Assembly (NCBI RefSeq): GCF_035917995.1
Contig: NZ_CP109131.1
Span: 4,712,001-4,776,000, forward strand
Origin: Streptosporangium sp. NBC_01755
Lineage (GTDB): Bacteria; Actinomycetota; Actinomycetes; Streptosporangiales; Streptosporangiaceae
Direction of reading: 5' to 3'
Length of the DNA: 64,000 bases
Shown: positions 52,235 through 59,865 of the stretch, piece after piece
Position numbering within the stretch: the stretch's first letter is position 1
Layout: every line of letters begins with the position of its first letter
Notes under the pieces: generated by a model
The model's database searches: none
What the model was told of the DNA's origin: nothing
Seen by the model: the letters and a program-made list of their open reading frames with translations, nothing else
Program-made: the position numbers and the translations under genes

Positions 52235-53189
52235 CCTCGCCAAGGGGTGCGACGCGATCACCTTCGATCACGAGCACGTGCCCACCGAGCACATCCGTGC
52301 CCTGGTCGAGGACGGCTTCGCCGTGCACCCCGGCGCCGACGCGCTCGTACACGCCCAGGACAAGGCGGTGATGCGCGAGCGGCTGACCGAGATCGGCGCC
52401 CCGTGCCCGCCCTGGCGGCGGGTCGGGACGGCCGCCGACGTCGAGGAGTTCGCCGCGGAGAACGGCTGGCCGGTCGTGCTCAAGGCGATCAGGGGTGGGT
52501 ACGACGGGCGCGGCGTCTGGATCTGCCGCTCCGCGGGCGATGCGGCCGAACCCCTGGCCTCCGGGGTGCCGCTGATGGCCGAGGGGTTCGTGCCGTTCGA
52601 GCGGGAACTCGCCGTGCTGGTCGCCAGGTCGCCGCACGGCCAGGGCGTCAGCTACCCGGTGGTGGAGACCGTCCAGCGTGACGGCATCTGCGTCGAGGTC
52701 CTCGCCCCCGCCCCCGGCCTCGATCCCGAGCAGGCCGCGGTGGCCCAGCGGATCGCCCTGAACATCGCCAAGGAACTGGGCGTGACCGGGCTGCTGGCCG
52801 TGGAGATGTTCGCCACCTCCTCGGGCCTGGTGGTCAACGAGCTGGCCATGCGCCCGCACAACAGCGGTCACTGGACGATCGAGGGGGCCCGCACCTCCCA
52901 GTACGAGCAGCACCTGCGCGCGGTCCTCGACCTCCCGCTCGGCTCGCCCGCGCCGGCCGCCCCCGTTGTGGTGATGGCCAACCTCCTGGGTGGCGACGAC
53001 TCCGACATCTTCTCCCGGTACGAGCACGTGATGGCCCACGACCCGGGGATCAAGATTCACTTCTACGGCAAGGAAGTGCGGCCGGGGCGCAAGATCGGCC
53101 ACGTCACCGCGCTCGGCACCGACCTGGAGGAGGTCCGCGCGCGCGCCCGGCACGCCGCCGTCTACCTCACCGAGGGAAGATACACCTGA
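52032..53189 (+). CDS. purK: N5-carboxyaminoimidazole ribonucleotide synthase
   Basis: This ATP-grasp enzyme of about 385 residues carboxylates AIR in purine synthesis. The N-terminus VVGVIGAGQLARMTQQAAIALG is diagnostic; VLKAIRGGYDGRGVW and VNELAMRPHNSGHWTIEG are ATP-grasp blocks. No ribosome site is seen. A TAAACT box at 52018-52023 ends eight bases before GTG 52032, so the message may be leaderless; GTG 52011 is an alternative that would add seven residues. purE follows. Confidence 0.95.
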   Translation: MSSPSLASPIGPVVGVIGAGQLARMTQQAAIALGVELRVLANSSDESAARVIADVRLGDYRSLADLRDLAKGCDAITFDHEHVPTEHIRALVEDGFAVHPGADALVHAQDKAVMRERLTEIGAPCPPWRRVGTAADVEEFAAENGWPVVLKAIRGGYDGRGVWICRSAGDAAEPLASGVPLMAEGFVPFERELAVLVARSPHGQGVSYPVVETVQRDGICVEVLAPAPGLDPEQAAVAQRIALNIAKELGVTGLLAVEMFATSSGLVVNELAMRPHNSGHWTIEGARTSQYEQHLRAVLDLPLGSPAPAAPVVVMANLLGGDDSDIFSRYEHVMAHDPGIKIHFYGKEVRPGRKIGHVTALGTDLEEVRARARHAAVYLTEGRYT

Positions 53190-53264
53190 GCCACCGTACC
53201 GGCGGCGGGCCACGGCACCACCAAGAACGCGTGCGGCCTTCTGGCCGCGAGGCAGGGAGAGAAG

Positions 53265-53768
53265 ATGACCACCGTTGGCATCGTCATGGGCAGCGACTCC
53301 GACTGGCCGGTGATGAGACTCGCCGCCGAGGCGCTGGCCGAGTTCGGGGTGGAGTTCGAGGCCGACGTGGTCTCCGCGCACCGAATGCCCGAGGAGATGA
53401 TCGCCTACGGCGCGCAGGCAGCCGGGCGCGGGCTGAAGGTGATCATCGCGGGCGCCGGGGGAGCCGCCCACCTGCCGGGCATGCTCGCCTCGGTGACCCC
53501 CCTGCCGGTGATCGGTGTCCCGGTCCCGCTGAAGTACCTCGACGGCATGGACTCCCTGCTCTCGATAGTCCAGATGCCCGCCGGGGTCCCGGTCGCGACG
53601 GTCGCCGTCGGCGGCGCCCGCAACGCGGGACTGCTGGCCGTACGGATCCTCGCCACCGCCGACGAGGAACTGCGGACGAAAATGGAGGCGTTCCAGCTCG
53701 CCCTTAAAGATCAGGCCCACGCCAAGGGCGCCAGACTCCGCGCCGAGGCCGCCCAGCTAGGTGCCTGA
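53265..53768 (+). CDS. purE: N5-CAIR mutase
   Basis: This 167-residue enzyme rearranges N5-CAIR to CAIR, the step after PurK. Family blocks are [25 protein letters not shown] (active His), [14 protein letters not shown] and [17 protein letters not shown] 53265 has AGGGAGAGAAG upstream. It is probably co-transcribed with purK (75 bp gap). Confidence 0.96.
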   Translation: MTTVGIVMGSDSDWPVMRLAAEALAEFGVEFEADVVSAHRMPEEMIAYGAQAAGRGLKVIIAGAGGAAHLPGMLASVTPLPVIGVPVPLKYLDGMDSLLSIVQMPAGVPVATVAVGGARNAGLLAVRILATADEELRTKMEAFQLALKDQAHAKGARLRAEAAQLGA

Positions 53769-53882
53769 TATCGCGATCTTTGCCCGATAGCTTGAGACGT
53801 GGTGGAGGGCACCCCGGTGCCGGACATCAGGCTCTGCCCGCGCGGATTCGGGCAGCGTGGGACTGTGCGGGCCTGGCCTCGA

Positions 53883-54185
53883 TCACCCCACCGGGAGGTA
53901 TCGCAGGTCGACGGCAGGCGGTGCGTGCGACCTGGCCGGGACCGGCTCCCCGGGGGCGATGCGCGACTGGTCCTGGTACTGGTTCAGTGCCCACAGCCCC
54001 ACGATGTCGGCGATCGTGAGGACGAGCACCACGAGGATGGCCAGGATGATCCGGCGTCTGCGCTCGCGCCGCCGCCATTCGCCCTGGACCCGGCGGTAGG
54101 CGTCCGGGGCCGGCTGGACGCCGTTGGCGAGTTTGTCGAGAACCTCACGCAACTGATCCTCGGTGCTGGCGGGGCCGGTCGTCAT
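53883..54185 (-). CDS. Small single-helix membrane protein coupled to the sigma factor
   Basis: This 100-residue protein has an N-terminal cytoplasmic segment (DQLREVLDKLANGVQPAPDAYRRVQGEWRRRERRRR), one membrane helix (IILAILVVLVLTIADIVGLWAL) and a short outer tail. ATG 54185 overlaps the sigma-factor stop. Its size, topology and position suggest an anti-sigma factor or sensor, but no zinc-binding anti-sigma motif is visible. Function is inferred from context only. Confidence 0.7.
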   Translation of the reverse strand: MTTGPASTEDQLREVLDKLANGVQPAPDAYRRVQGEWRRRERRRRIILAILVVLVLTIADIVGLWALNQYQDQSRIAPGEPVPARSHAPPAVDLRYLPVG

Positions 54186-54799
54186 CGTCGCTCCTGCATG
54201 ATCTTGGTGAGAGTGGCCATGCCCCGGCTGGTGTGCGCCTTGACCGCACCGCAGGAGATGCTCATGGCCTCGGCTATGTCACTTTCGCGTAGACCGAGCC
54301 AGTAGCGTAGGACAAGGGCCTCTCGCTGCCGAGTCGAGAGCCGCTGCAGGGCCTCGGTGAGCGCCTTCTGATCGTCGTGGAGCAGGGCGACGCTCTCAGC
54401 CGACCGTTCCAGGCCCGTGGTCCAATCCGTGTGCTTGCGGATGACCTGCAGGTGGCGAAGTCTCATGCGGGTCAGGTTGCAGACCACCGAGCGCAGGTAC
54501 GGCAGGGCGGCCTCGGCCGAGCGCAGCCGGTTCCAGCGGCGGTGCAGCTGACAGAACGCCTCGGCGACGATGTCCTCCGCGTCGTCGGCGCCGAGCAACA
54601 CGGCCAGCCGGAGCAGACCGGTGTAGTGCGTCTCGAACAGCTGGGTCAGGGCGGCCTCACGTCCCGTGTCCGGCGAGCCGGGTGCCTGCGGTCCCTCGGC
54701 GGACGGCCCGTCCATCCGTGCCGGGGGCGGCATGTCAACCGATACGGAGCCGGATTCGACGAACGTCGTTAATGGTGCATGTGGCCGGATTCCGGTCAT
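54182..54799 (-). CDS. SigE-family (ECF-like) RNA polymerase sigma factor
   Basis: This is a 205-residue sigma-70 family protein. An N-terminal extension of about 45 residues precedes region 2 (LTQLFETHYTGLLRLAVLLGADDAEDIVAEAFCQLHRRWNRL with ALPYLRSVVCNLTRMRLRH). Region 4 follows as LSTRQREALVLRYWLGLRESDIAEAMSISCGAVKAHTSRGMATL. ATG 54799 overlaps the symporter stop (ATGA), and its own stop overlaps the small membrane gene. It may control this uptake island. Confidence 0.9.
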   Translation of the reverse strand: MTGIRPHAPLTTFVESGSVSVDMPPPARMDGPSAEGPQAPGSPDTGREAALTQLFETHYTGLLRLAVLLGADDAEDIVAEAFCQLHRRWNRLRSAEAALPYLRSVVCNLTRMRLRHLQVIRKHTDWTTGLERSAESVALLHDDQKALTEALQRLSTRQREALVLRYWLGLRESDIAEAMSISCGAVKAHTSRGMATLTKIMQERR

Positions 54800-56340
54800 A
54801 TGATCGTCTCCGCTTCGGGGGGGATGGGGACCGGAGAGCTCGGTTTCGGAACGTGTGATCTGCCCACTCGGTTGAAGAGCGGGGTCAGCGTCACGACGAC
54901 GGCGAGATTCAGTGTCATGGCGACCACCGCGGCGTATGCCTGCACCTCTTGGCCGCCCACGCCCAAGGGCACCAACGAGGAGAATCCGCTGTGTACCACC
55001 AGGAGGGTGCCCGCGGCCATGCCGCTCATCCACCCGACCAGTAATGCTCGGGGATGCAGGCGGCGGGTGAACACCCCGAGGGCCACGGCGGGGAAGGTCT
55101 GCAGGATCCAGACGCCGCCCAGCAGCTGAAGATTGATGGCGTCCTGGTTGCGCAGTCCGAACACGAAGACGACCGCCCCGACCTTGGTGCTGAGCGAGAC
55201 CATCTGGGCGATCCGTGTCTGGTGCTTGGGCGTGGCGGTCGGATGGAAGTACTCGACGTAGATGTTGCGGACGAACGAGGTCGCCACCGCGATCGACATG
55301 ACCGCCGCCGGTACGAGCGCGCCCACGACGAGAGCGCCGAAGACCAGACCGGTGAGGGCGGCGGGCATCAGGTCCTTGACGAGCAGGGGGACGGCGGTCT
55401 CCGCGCCGGTGGACGGGGCCTGGATGCCCGCCGCGAGCGCCGCGACGCCGAGCATGGCGAACAGCCCGAGCACCGCCGTCCACAGGGGCAGCGCCACCAC
55501 CGCGCGGCGCAGCGTGTCCGGGCCGGACGCGGCGAAGGCGGCCGTCAGCACGTGGGGGTACATCAGCAGGGCGAGGGCCGAGCCGAGAGCCAGGGTGGCG
55601 TAAACGGGGAACTGGCTCGGATCGAGCGTCAACGTGGCCTGGGTCGTCTCCCCGCCGGACAGCGCGCGCTCCGCGCTGTCGAACATCGGCCCGGGCCCGC
55701 CGAACCGGTCGAGGACGAGGAAGGAGACGGCCAGGATCGAGCAGAAGACGGCCGCGCCCTTCATCAGCGAGATGATCGCCGGCGCGCGCAGCCCGTGCCG
55801 GTAGGTCGACACGGCGAGGACCGCGAACACGGCGACCAGCGCGAGGTCGCCGAGCACCCCCCTCGGATACAGGCCGACGGCGGCCAGGATCGAACGGATG
55901 CCCACCAGCTGCAGCGCGATGTAGGGCATGGTCGCCAGCACACCGGTCGCCGCGACGACCAGGGCGAGGGTGGGGGAGCCGTAGTGTCCCCGGACGAAGT
56001 CGGCGGGGGTGATGTACCCGTGCCGGCGTGCCACCGACCAGAGCCGGGGCAGCAGCACGAACGCCAGCGGGCACATGATCACGGTGTACTGCAGGGCGAA
56101 GAACCCGAGCGCACCCGTGCCGTACACCAGGCCCGGTACGGCGGCGAATGTGTAGGCCGTGTATATCGTCCCGCCGAGCAGGAACCACGTCGTCGGGGTG
56201 CCGAACTGGCGGTGCGCCAGCGCCCAGTCCTCCAGGGTGGGCAGTTCGGGAGCAGGCCGGAACCAGCGCGCGGCGACCGCGAGCAGAGAGGTGCTGCCGA
56301 GCACGACGAGGAACGTCGCCGTACTCATCGGATCGATCAT
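54796..56340 (-). CDS. Sodium:solute symporter (monocarboxylate-type)
   Basis: This is a 514-residue SSS-family transporter with about 13 helices. Blocks shared with the second symporter at 59862 include WFLLGGTIYTAYTFAAVPGLVYG, RLWSVARRHGYITPADFVRG, LPYIALQLVGI-type (here MPYIALQLVGIRSIL) and LGGVWILQTFPAVALGVFTR. It is likely to import small monocarboxylates with Na+. Start ATG 56340 (or 56328). It is divergent from a DUF3311 gene and is followed by the coupled sigma gene. Confidence 0.9.
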   Translation of the reverse strand: MIDPMSTATFLVVLGSTSLLAVAARWFRPAPELPTLEDWALAHRQFGTPTTWFLLGGTIYTAYTFAAVPGLVYGTGALGFFALQYTVIMCPLAFVLLPRLWSVARRHGYITPADFVRGHYGSPTLALVVAATGVLATMPYIALQLVGIRSILAAVGLYPRGVLGDLALVAVFAVLAVSTYRHGLRAPAIISLMKGAAVFCSILAVSFLVLDRFGGPGPMFDSAERALSGGETTQATLTLDPSQFPVYATLALGSALALLMYPHVLTAAFAASGPDTLRRAVVALPLWTAVLGLFAMLGVAALAAGIQAPSTGAETAVPLLVKDLMPAALTGLVFGALVVGALVPAAVMSIAVATSFVRNIYVEYFHPTATPKHQTRIAQMVSLSTKVGAVVFVFGLRNQDAINLQLLGGVWILQTFPAVALGVFTRRLHPRALLVGWMSGMAAGTLLVVHSGFSSLVPLGVGGQEVQAYAAVVAMTLNLAVVVTLTPLFNRVGRSHVPKPSSPVPIPPEAETII

Positions 56341-56490
56341 CGGCCACCGTCCACTACGCCGGGCAGTACCCCTAGGTTGCGTAGTCCGCACAATCGGTTG
56401 ACACGAAACCTCCCCGAAATCTGTGTAAACCAGACCGGACCTGTCGACAACCCTTGCAACAAGAACGCGGGAACATTCCGGAGGACAACG

Positions 56491-56745
56491 ATGGTGAAGC
56501 CGACACGGCGGGCGCGACGTTTCGCGGCCGGTATCTGTCTGGCCCTGCCCATCGTGGCACTCCTATGGGTGCCCTGGTATTCCCATGACGCGCCGCAGCT
56601 GGCCGGGATGAAATTCTTTTTCTGGTACCAGCTCATCTGGGTGCCGGGGAGCGTGGTGTTCATGGCCATCGCCTACGTCCTGAGACGTGGCGCGGATCGC
56701 CCGCCTCGCGATCGTCATCCCACCTGCGACCGGCATCGCCGGTAG
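56491..56745 (+). CDS. DUF3311 small membrane protein
   Basis: This 84-residue protein has two helices: AAGICLALPIVALLWVPWYS and FFFWYQLIWVPGSVVFMAIAYVLRRG. The KFFFWYQLIWVP motif is the DUF3311 hallmark. Such proteins usually accompany SSS symporters; here the partner is probably the divergent symporter at 56340. ATG 56491 has GGAGG upstream. Confidence 0.85.
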   Translation: MVKPTRRARRFAAGICLALPIVALLWVPWYSHDAPQLAGMKFFFWYQLIWVPGSVVFMAIAYVLRRGADRPPRDRHPTCDRHRR

Positions 56746-56792
56746 TACCGACCACGTCACTCCGTTCGGATCTCCGGGCGACTTTTCCCCTC

Positions 56793-56842
56793 GTAGTACC
56801 GAGCTGTTCTGCCATGTGTAGTACCGAGCTGTTCTGCCATGC
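56793..56842 (+). repeat. 25 bp tandem repeat in the cstA upstream region
   Basis: Two adjacent copies (56793-56817, 56818-56842) share GTAGTACCGAGCTGTTCTGC and the next four bases. A shorter match, GTAGTACCGA, occurs at 56742-56751, 51 bp before the first copy. They end 24 bp before the cstA ATG, within its 5' region. Confidence 0.9.
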
Positions 56843-56866
56843 CCTGAGTTCAGGAGGATCACACCC

Positions 56867-59044
56867 ATGTCCGAAACCGGCACCACGAAATCGAGGTCGA
56901 CTCCCAAGTCGATACTCATATGGACGACGGTCGCCCTGGTGGGCGCGGCCGCCTGGGGGGTCATCGCCCTGTCCCAAGGAGAGGAGATCTCGGCGATCTG
57001 GCTGGTGGCCGCCGCCCTCGGTTCGTACGCGATCGCCTACCGGTTCTACTCCCGGTTCATCGCCCGCCGGGTGCTCGGCGTCGACGACCGCCGCGCGACT
57101 CCCGGCGAACGGCTGGACAACGGGATCGACTACCAACCGACCGACCGGCGGGTGCTGCTCGGCCACCACTTCGCCGCCATCGCCGGTGCCGGGCCGCTGG
57201 TGGGCCCGGTCCTCGCCGCGCAGATGGGATACCTGCCGGGGACCATCTGGATCATCGTCGGGGTCATCGTGGCCGGGGCGGTCCAGGACATGGTCACCCT
57301 GTTCTTCTCGATGCGCCGCGACGGCAAGAGCCTCGGCCAGATGGTCCGGGACGAGATCGGCCCGATCGGCGGCGCCGCCGCGCTGATCGCGGTGTTCGCC
57401 ATCATGATCATCCTGCTCGCGGTCCTCGCCCTGGTCGTGGTCAGCGCCCTCGCGCAGTCGCCCTGGGGCACGTTCTCCATCGCGATGACCATCCCCATCG
57501 CCCTTTTCATGGGCTTCTACCAGCGCGTTCTGCGGCCGGGGCGGGTCATGGAGACCACGGTCATCGGGGTCGTGCTCCTGCTGCTGGCCATCGTGGGCGG
57601 CAGCTGGGTCCAGGAGTCGGCCTGGGCGGACGCCTTCACCCTCAGCCCGCAGACCCTTGTCATCTGCCTGGTGATCTACGGGTTCCTGGCCTCCGTCCTG
57701 CCGGTGTGGATGCTGTTGGCCCCACGTGACTACCTGTCGACGTTCATGAAGGTCGGGACGATCGGGTTGCTCGCGGTCGGTGTGATCATCGTGGCGCCCC
57801 CGTTGCAGAACGAGGCGATCACCAAGTTCGCCGTCAGCGGTACCGGACCGGTGTTCGCCGGGTCGCTGTTCCCGTTCCTCTTCATCACCATCGCGTGCGG
57901 CGCCCTCTCGGGCTTCCACTCGCTCATCGCCTCCGGTACCACCCCGAAGATGATCCAGAAGGAGTCGCAGGTCCGTCTGATCGGCTACGGTGCGATGCTC
58001 ATGGAGTCGTTCGTCGCCATCATGGCGCTGATCGCCGCCTGCGTGCTGGACCCCGGTCTGTACTACGCGATGAACGCTCCCGCGGGTCTGCTCGGCACCT
58101 CGCCGGAAAGCGCCGCCGCCGCCGTGGCGAAACTGGGCTTCACCATCACCCCGGACGATCTGCGCGCCGCGGCGGCGGCGGTCCAGGAGAGCAGCGTGAT
58201 CGCTCGTACGGGCGGGGCACCCACGTTCGCCGTGGGGATCTCGGAGATCCTGTCCGGAGTCTTCGGCGGCGCGGCCCTCAAGGCCTTCTGGTACCACTTC
58301 GCGATCATGTTTGAGGCGCTGTTCATCCTGACCACCGTGGACGCGGGCACGCGTGTCGGACGTTTCATGTTGCAGGACATGCTCGGCAACATCTGGAAGC
58401 CGATCGGGCGTGTCAGCTGGAAGCCCGGCCTGTGGGGCACCAGCGCGGCGGTCGTGCTGGCCTGGGGCTACTTCCTTTACACCGGTGTCACCAACCCGCT
58501 GGGTGGCATCAACCAGCTCTTCCCGCTGTTCGGCATCGCCAACCAGTTGCTGGCCGCGATCGCGCTGACCCTCTGCACCACGCTCCTGATCAAGTCAGGC
58601 AAGCTCAAGTGGGCGTGGGTCACCGGCATACCGCTGGCCTGGGACCTGGCGGTGACGCTGACCGCCAGCTGGCAGAAGGTATTCCACGATGACCCCAAGA
58701 TCGGCTTCTTCGCCCAGCGGGAGCGGTACGCCGACGCGCTGGCCGAGGGGAAGGTGATCGCGCCCGCCAAGAACCTCGACGACATGCAGGCGGTCGTCGT
58801 CAACTCCACCGTAGACGGCGTGCTGGCGGCGATGTTCGCGCTGCTGGTCATCATCGTCCTCGTCAACGCCGTGGTCGTGTGCCGGCGCGCGATACGGTCC
58901 CGTGACCTCCTGTCGACGGCAGAGGCGCCCTACGTCGAATCCAGCATCGTGGCACCCGCAGGGTTGTTCGCCACCGCGGCGGAACGGCGCGAGCTGGCCG
59001 AGGTGGGGGCGGGGAACAACGGAGCGGACAGCGAGCGATCATGA
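56867..59044 (+). CDS. cstA: CstA-type carbon starvation / pyruvate transporter
   Basis: This is a 725-residue polytopic membrane protein. CstA signatures include YRFYSRFIARRVLGVDDRRATP, GHHFAAIAGAGPLVGPVLAAQMGYLPG, CGALSGFHSLIASGTTPKM, and LFILTTVDAGTRVGRFMLQDMLG. Homologues BtsT and CstA of E. coli take up pyruvate and peptides. ATG 56867 has AGGAGG upstream. ybdD overlaps its stop. The C-terminal ~60 residues are cytoplasmic and Ala/Glu-rich. Confidence 0.95.
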   Translation: MSETGTTKSRSTPKSILIWTTVALVGAAAWGVIALSQGEEISAIWLVAAALGSYAIAYRFYSRFIARRVLGVDDRRATPGERLDNGIDYQPTDRRVLLGHHFAAIAGAGPLVGPVLAAQMGYLPGTIWIIVGVIVAGAVQDMVTLFFSMRRDGKSLGQMVRDEIGPIGGAAALIAVFAIMIILLAVLALVVVSALAQSPWGTFSIAMTIPIALFMGFYQRVLRPGRVMETTVIGVVLLLLAIVGGSWVQESAWADAFTLSPQTLVICLVIYGFLASVLPVWMLLAPRDYLSTFMKVGTIGLLAVGVIIVAPPLQNEAITKFAVSGTGPVFAGSLFPFLFITIACGALSGFHSLIASGTTPKMIQKESQVRLIGYGAMLMESFVAIMALIAACVLDPGLYYAMNAPAGLLGTSPESAAAAVAKLGFTITPDDLRAAAAAVQESSVIARTGGAPTFAVGISEILSGVFGGAALKAFWYHFAIMFEALFILTTVDAGTRVGRFMLQDMLGNIWKPIGRVSWKPGLWGTSAAVVLAWGYFLYTGVTNPLGGINQLFPLFGIANQLLAAIALTLCTTLLIKSGKLKWAWVTGIPLAWDLAVTLTASWQKVFHDDPKIGFFAQRERYADALAEGKVIAPAKNLDDMQAVVVNSTVDGVLAAMFALLVIIVLVNAVVVCRRAIRSRDLLSTAEAPYVESSIVAPAGLFATAAERRELAEVGAGNNGADSERS

Positions 59045-59226
59045 CCGTGGCTGCACTGCTGCGCTTCGCCCGCTGGTACCTGCGCGAACTCACCGGTTCC
59101 GGTGAATACGACCGGTACCTCGCCCAGCACCGATCCCATTCGCACTCGCCGCCGCCATCACGGCGGGAGTTCGAGCGGCGCCGATCCGACCTGCGGGAGA
59201 AGAGTCCCGGCATCCGGTGCTGCTGA
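59041..59226 (+). CDS. YbdD/YjiX-family small protein, CstA partner
   Basis: This 61-residue protein begins LLRFARWYLRELTGSGEYDRYLAQHR, close to the conserved start of YbdD/YjiX proteins that are encoded directly after cstA/btsT. It lacks membrane helices. It ends GIRCC, and the family typically ends in a Cys-containing tail. ATG 59041 overlaps the cstA stop (ATGA). It is needed for CstA-type uptake in E. coli, so a helper role is likely. Confidence 0.85.
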   Translation: MTVAALLRFARWYLRELTGSGEYDRYLAQHRSHSHSPPPSRREFERRRSDLREKSPGIRCC

Positions 59227-59295
59227 GGCGGGATCCGTCACCGTATCCGCGCCATCCTCGCCGGCCCCTCCCGCCCGTTCGCCCACCACATTAGG

Positions 59296-59865
59296 GTGAG
59301 CGGGCTGGAGGGGGCCGGCGTCCTGTCCTACCTCGGGGGAGACGACGACACTTCAGGAGACGACGTGGCAGCTCCATCGTCACCGCCGGCCCGGCCGGTC
59401 AGGTCCAGGACCTCAAGCCCCTGGGCGAAGCTGAGCACCGTGGCGCTGTGGATGCCCTTCCCGGCGCTGCTCTGGGTCGGAGGTTACGCGGGTGCGGAGC
59501 CACGGCTGCTCGGCTTCCCATTCTTCTACTGGTACCAGTTCCTGTGGGTTTTCCTGTCCGCCGGCCTCACCTGGTGTGCCTACCTCCATACGACCCCCAC
59601 CCGCCCCACCCGCCCCACCCGCCCGGCGCGCACCGGCGCGCACCGGCCCGCCGATCGCGGAGAGCACGCCGACCGCGGAGACCACGCCGATCACGGAGGC
59701 CGCGCTGATCGGGGAGGCCGCGCCGATCACGGAGACCACGCCGACCGCGGAGGCCGCGCCGATCACGGAGGCCGCGCTGATCGGGGAGGCCGCGCCGATC
59801 ACGGAGACCACGCCGACCGCGGAGGCCGCGCCGATCGGGGAGAGCGCGGAGAGAGACTCCGATGA
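59296..59865 (+). CDS. DUF3311 membrane protein with a repeat-derived tail
   Basis: This is a 189-residue frame. The N-terminal ~40 residues are hydrophilic, and residues about 45-100 form the DUF3311 region with FPFFYWYQFLWVFLSAGLTW. The C-terminal ~75 residues are eleven hexapeptide units of the type ADHGGR/ADRGGR/ADHGDH. The frame ends with TGA overlapping the symporter ATG, which favours it. In the tail, however, a neighbouring frame has GC at every third position, so a frameshift or frame-exchanged repeat is possible. The start is GTG 59296. Confidence 0.75.
   Translation: MSGLEGAGVLSYLGGDDDTSGDDVAAPSSPPARPVRSRTSSPWAKLSTVALWMPFPALLWVGGYAGAEPRLLGFPFFYWYQFLWVFLSAGLTWCAYLHTTPTRPTRPTRPARTGAHRPADRGEHADRGDHADHGGRADRGGRADHGDHADRGGRADHGGRADRGGRADHGDHADRGGRADRGERGERLR
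59649..59840. repeat. 18 bp / 72 bp nested tandem repeat inside the DUF3311 gene
   Basis: Units of 18 bp (such as GCCGATCACGGAGGCCGC) are arranged in a larger 72 bp period; for example CGCGCTGATCGGGGAGGC occurs at 59701 and 59773. It encodes His/Asp/Arg/Gly hexapeptides in the annotated frame and Ala/Thr/Pro/Glu/Ile hexapeptides in the next frame. Confidence 0.9.
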
